16,397 nt of DNA from NCBI GenBank assembly GCA_028819775.1, contig JAPPKV010000457.1, forward strand, positions 1 through 16,397. The letters are read 5' to 3'. This document shows, in pieces, positions 15,590-16,397 of the stretch. The stretch comes from Gammaproteobacteria bacterium (GTDB lineage Bacteria > Pseudomonadota > Gammaproteobacteria > Pseudomonadales > Azotimanducaceae_A). The position numbers were made by a program, and so were the translations under genes. The notes under the pieces were generated by a model. It did no database searches. It had not been told where the DNA came from and saw nothing but the letters and a program-made list of their open reading frames with translations. Numbering within the stretch: the first letter of the stretch is position 1; each line of letters begins with the position of its first letter.

Positions 15590-16397
15590 ATGGAAACCGA
15601 CAACGGCGACCTGACGCCCCTGGCACGCGCCGAGGCGCTGGTGCCGAAGATCGCCGCCGCCGCGGACGAGATCGACGCCCAGCGCGAGTTGCCGCAGACG
15701 CTTGCCGACGCGATGAAGGATGCGGGCTTGTTCCGGCTCCTGGTGCCGCGCTCGGCAGGCGGCGAGGAGATGGACTGGCTCGAATATCTCGATGTCGTAC
15801 GGACCATCGCCTATGCCGACGGCAGCACGGGCTGGTGCTTCAACCAGGGCGCGGTGTTCGCCACGACCTGTTGCCGGGCGCCCGAAACGCTGGCCGAAGA
15901 GGTGTGGGGCGACCCGCGCACGGTGATCGGCAACGGTCCGCCCCAGGGCGGCATCGACCTCGAGCACGTCAAAGGCGGCTACCGGCTGAGTGGCCGCTGG
16001 CTGTTTTCGAGCGGTTGCCGCCACGCCAACTGGATTGCGGCGGTCTCCGGCGGGCGCGGCGAGCCGCCGCGACTGCATTTGCTGCCCCGCGACGACGTGG
16101 AGTTCCTCGACGTCTGGCAGGTCAGCGGACTGCGCGGTACGGGCAGCTTCAGCTTCCGCGTCGAGAACCTTTTCGTCCCCGAGGGGCACACCATGCGACT
16201 GGACGTGCCGCCCCGGGAACCCGGGCCGATCTACGTGATTCCCCAGGGACTGATGTTCGCCTGCGGATTCGGCAGCGTGGCGCTCGGCGTCGCCCGGGCT
16301 GGACTCGACGCCACGATCGACCTATGTAGCGACAAGCGCCCACGGTTCGGTTCCCGGCCGTTGTGCGAGGATCCCGTGATCCAGCAGCAGATCGGCA
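15590..16397 (+). CDS. Acyl-CoA-dehydrogenase-fold flavin-dependent monooxygenase, 3' end cut by window
   Basis: A frame from ATG 15590 stays open to the window edge (269 codons). The order of segments follows the HpaB/HsaA-type branch of the acyl-CoA dehydrogenase superfamily: LPQTLADAMKDAGLFRLLVP, ADGSTGWCFNQG (from about residue 76), LSGRWLFSSGCRHANW (Trp137) and VSGLRGTGSFSF (from residue 178) followed by FVPEG. Members of this branch are oxygenase components that use reduced flavin from a partner reductase to hydroxylate aromatic or steroid-derived substrates. Others are annotated only as acyl-CoA dehydrogenase family proteins. The protein is cytoplasmic. The ribosome site is weak. No reductase partner lies inside the window. 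With its C-terminal domain missing, the specific activity cannot be assigned. Confidence 0.83.
   Translation, partial: METDNGDLTPLARAEALVPKIAAAADEIDAQRELPQTLADAMKDAGLFRLLVPRSAGGEEMDWLEYLDVVRTIAYADGSTGWCFNQGAVFATTCCRAPETLAEEVWGDPRTVIGNGPPQGGIDLEHVKGGYRLSGRWLFSSGCRHANWIAAVSGGRGEPPRLHLLPRDDVEFLDVWQVSGLRGTGSFSFRVENLFVPEGHTMRLDVPPREPGPIYVIPQGLMFACGFGSVALGVARAGLDATIDLCSDKRPRFGSRPLCEDPVIQQQIG

Noticed and set aside
1..16397. CRISPR arrays, tRNA/rRNA genes, insertion sequences, toxin-antitoxin or defence genes
   Set aside because: Read on both strands, no short regular DNA repeats, tRNA-like cloverleaf, transposase motif or known defence protein family was found. The repeats seen are protein-domain repeats inside genes.

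Overview
This is a GC-rich (by eye roughly two-thirds G+C) bacterial chromosomal window with eight genes. They sit on both strands with short gaps, and no gene-free stretch exceeds 300 bases. I see no tRNA, rRNA, CRISPR array, transposase or phage gene. The mix of a bacterial sterol reductase, a PQQ-type sugar dehydrogenase-like secreted protein, a propeller-bearing di-haem cytochrome and a very large secreted subtilase suggests a free-living or host-associated Gram-negative heterotroph, perhaps an uncultured marine proteobacterium. That taxonomic guess is inference only; no marker gene is present.

Layout: (1) positions 1-943, minus strand, 3'-truncated: an FAD/NAD(P)-binding oxidoreductase. 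(2) Divergent from it, 1100-3607 plus: an exported YVTN-type beta-propeller fused to a two-CxxCH (MauG/cytochrome c peroxidase-like) module. (3) Tail to tail with it and sharing the four bases CTAG: a membrane sterol reductase of the ERG4/ERG24 family (3604-4695, minus). It lies 40 bp downstream of (4) a secreted sorbosone/glucose dehydrogenase-like propeller with an A-B-A-B C-terminal repeat (4736-7444, minus); 3 and 4 probably form one transcript. (5) 7572-8315 plus: a HAD-family phosphatase. (6) Between it and the next gene, on the minus strand, lies what looks like the decayed 3' end of an unidentified gene (about 8309-8432). (7) 8434-10101 minus: a cytoplasmic protein made almost entirely of ankyrin repeats. 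(8) 10204-15510 plus: a roughly 1768-residue secreted subtilase with a duplicated prodomain-like N-terminus, four Trp-rich beta-sandwich modules and a C-terminal beta-propeller. (9) 15590 to the end, plus, 3'-truncated: an acyl-CoA-dehydrogenase-fold flavoprotein of the flavin-dependent monooxygenase type.

The genes do not form one obvious pathway. Three encode large exported beta-propeller proteins, two of them redox types. With the sterol reductase and two flavoproteins, the neighbourhood leans towards oxidation and reduction of exogenous or membrane-associated substrates. I find no defence, secretion-system or biosynthetic cluster that I would call a new system. The points most worth a second look are the A-B-A-B module, the sterol reductase context, the subtilase architecture and the gene remnant.
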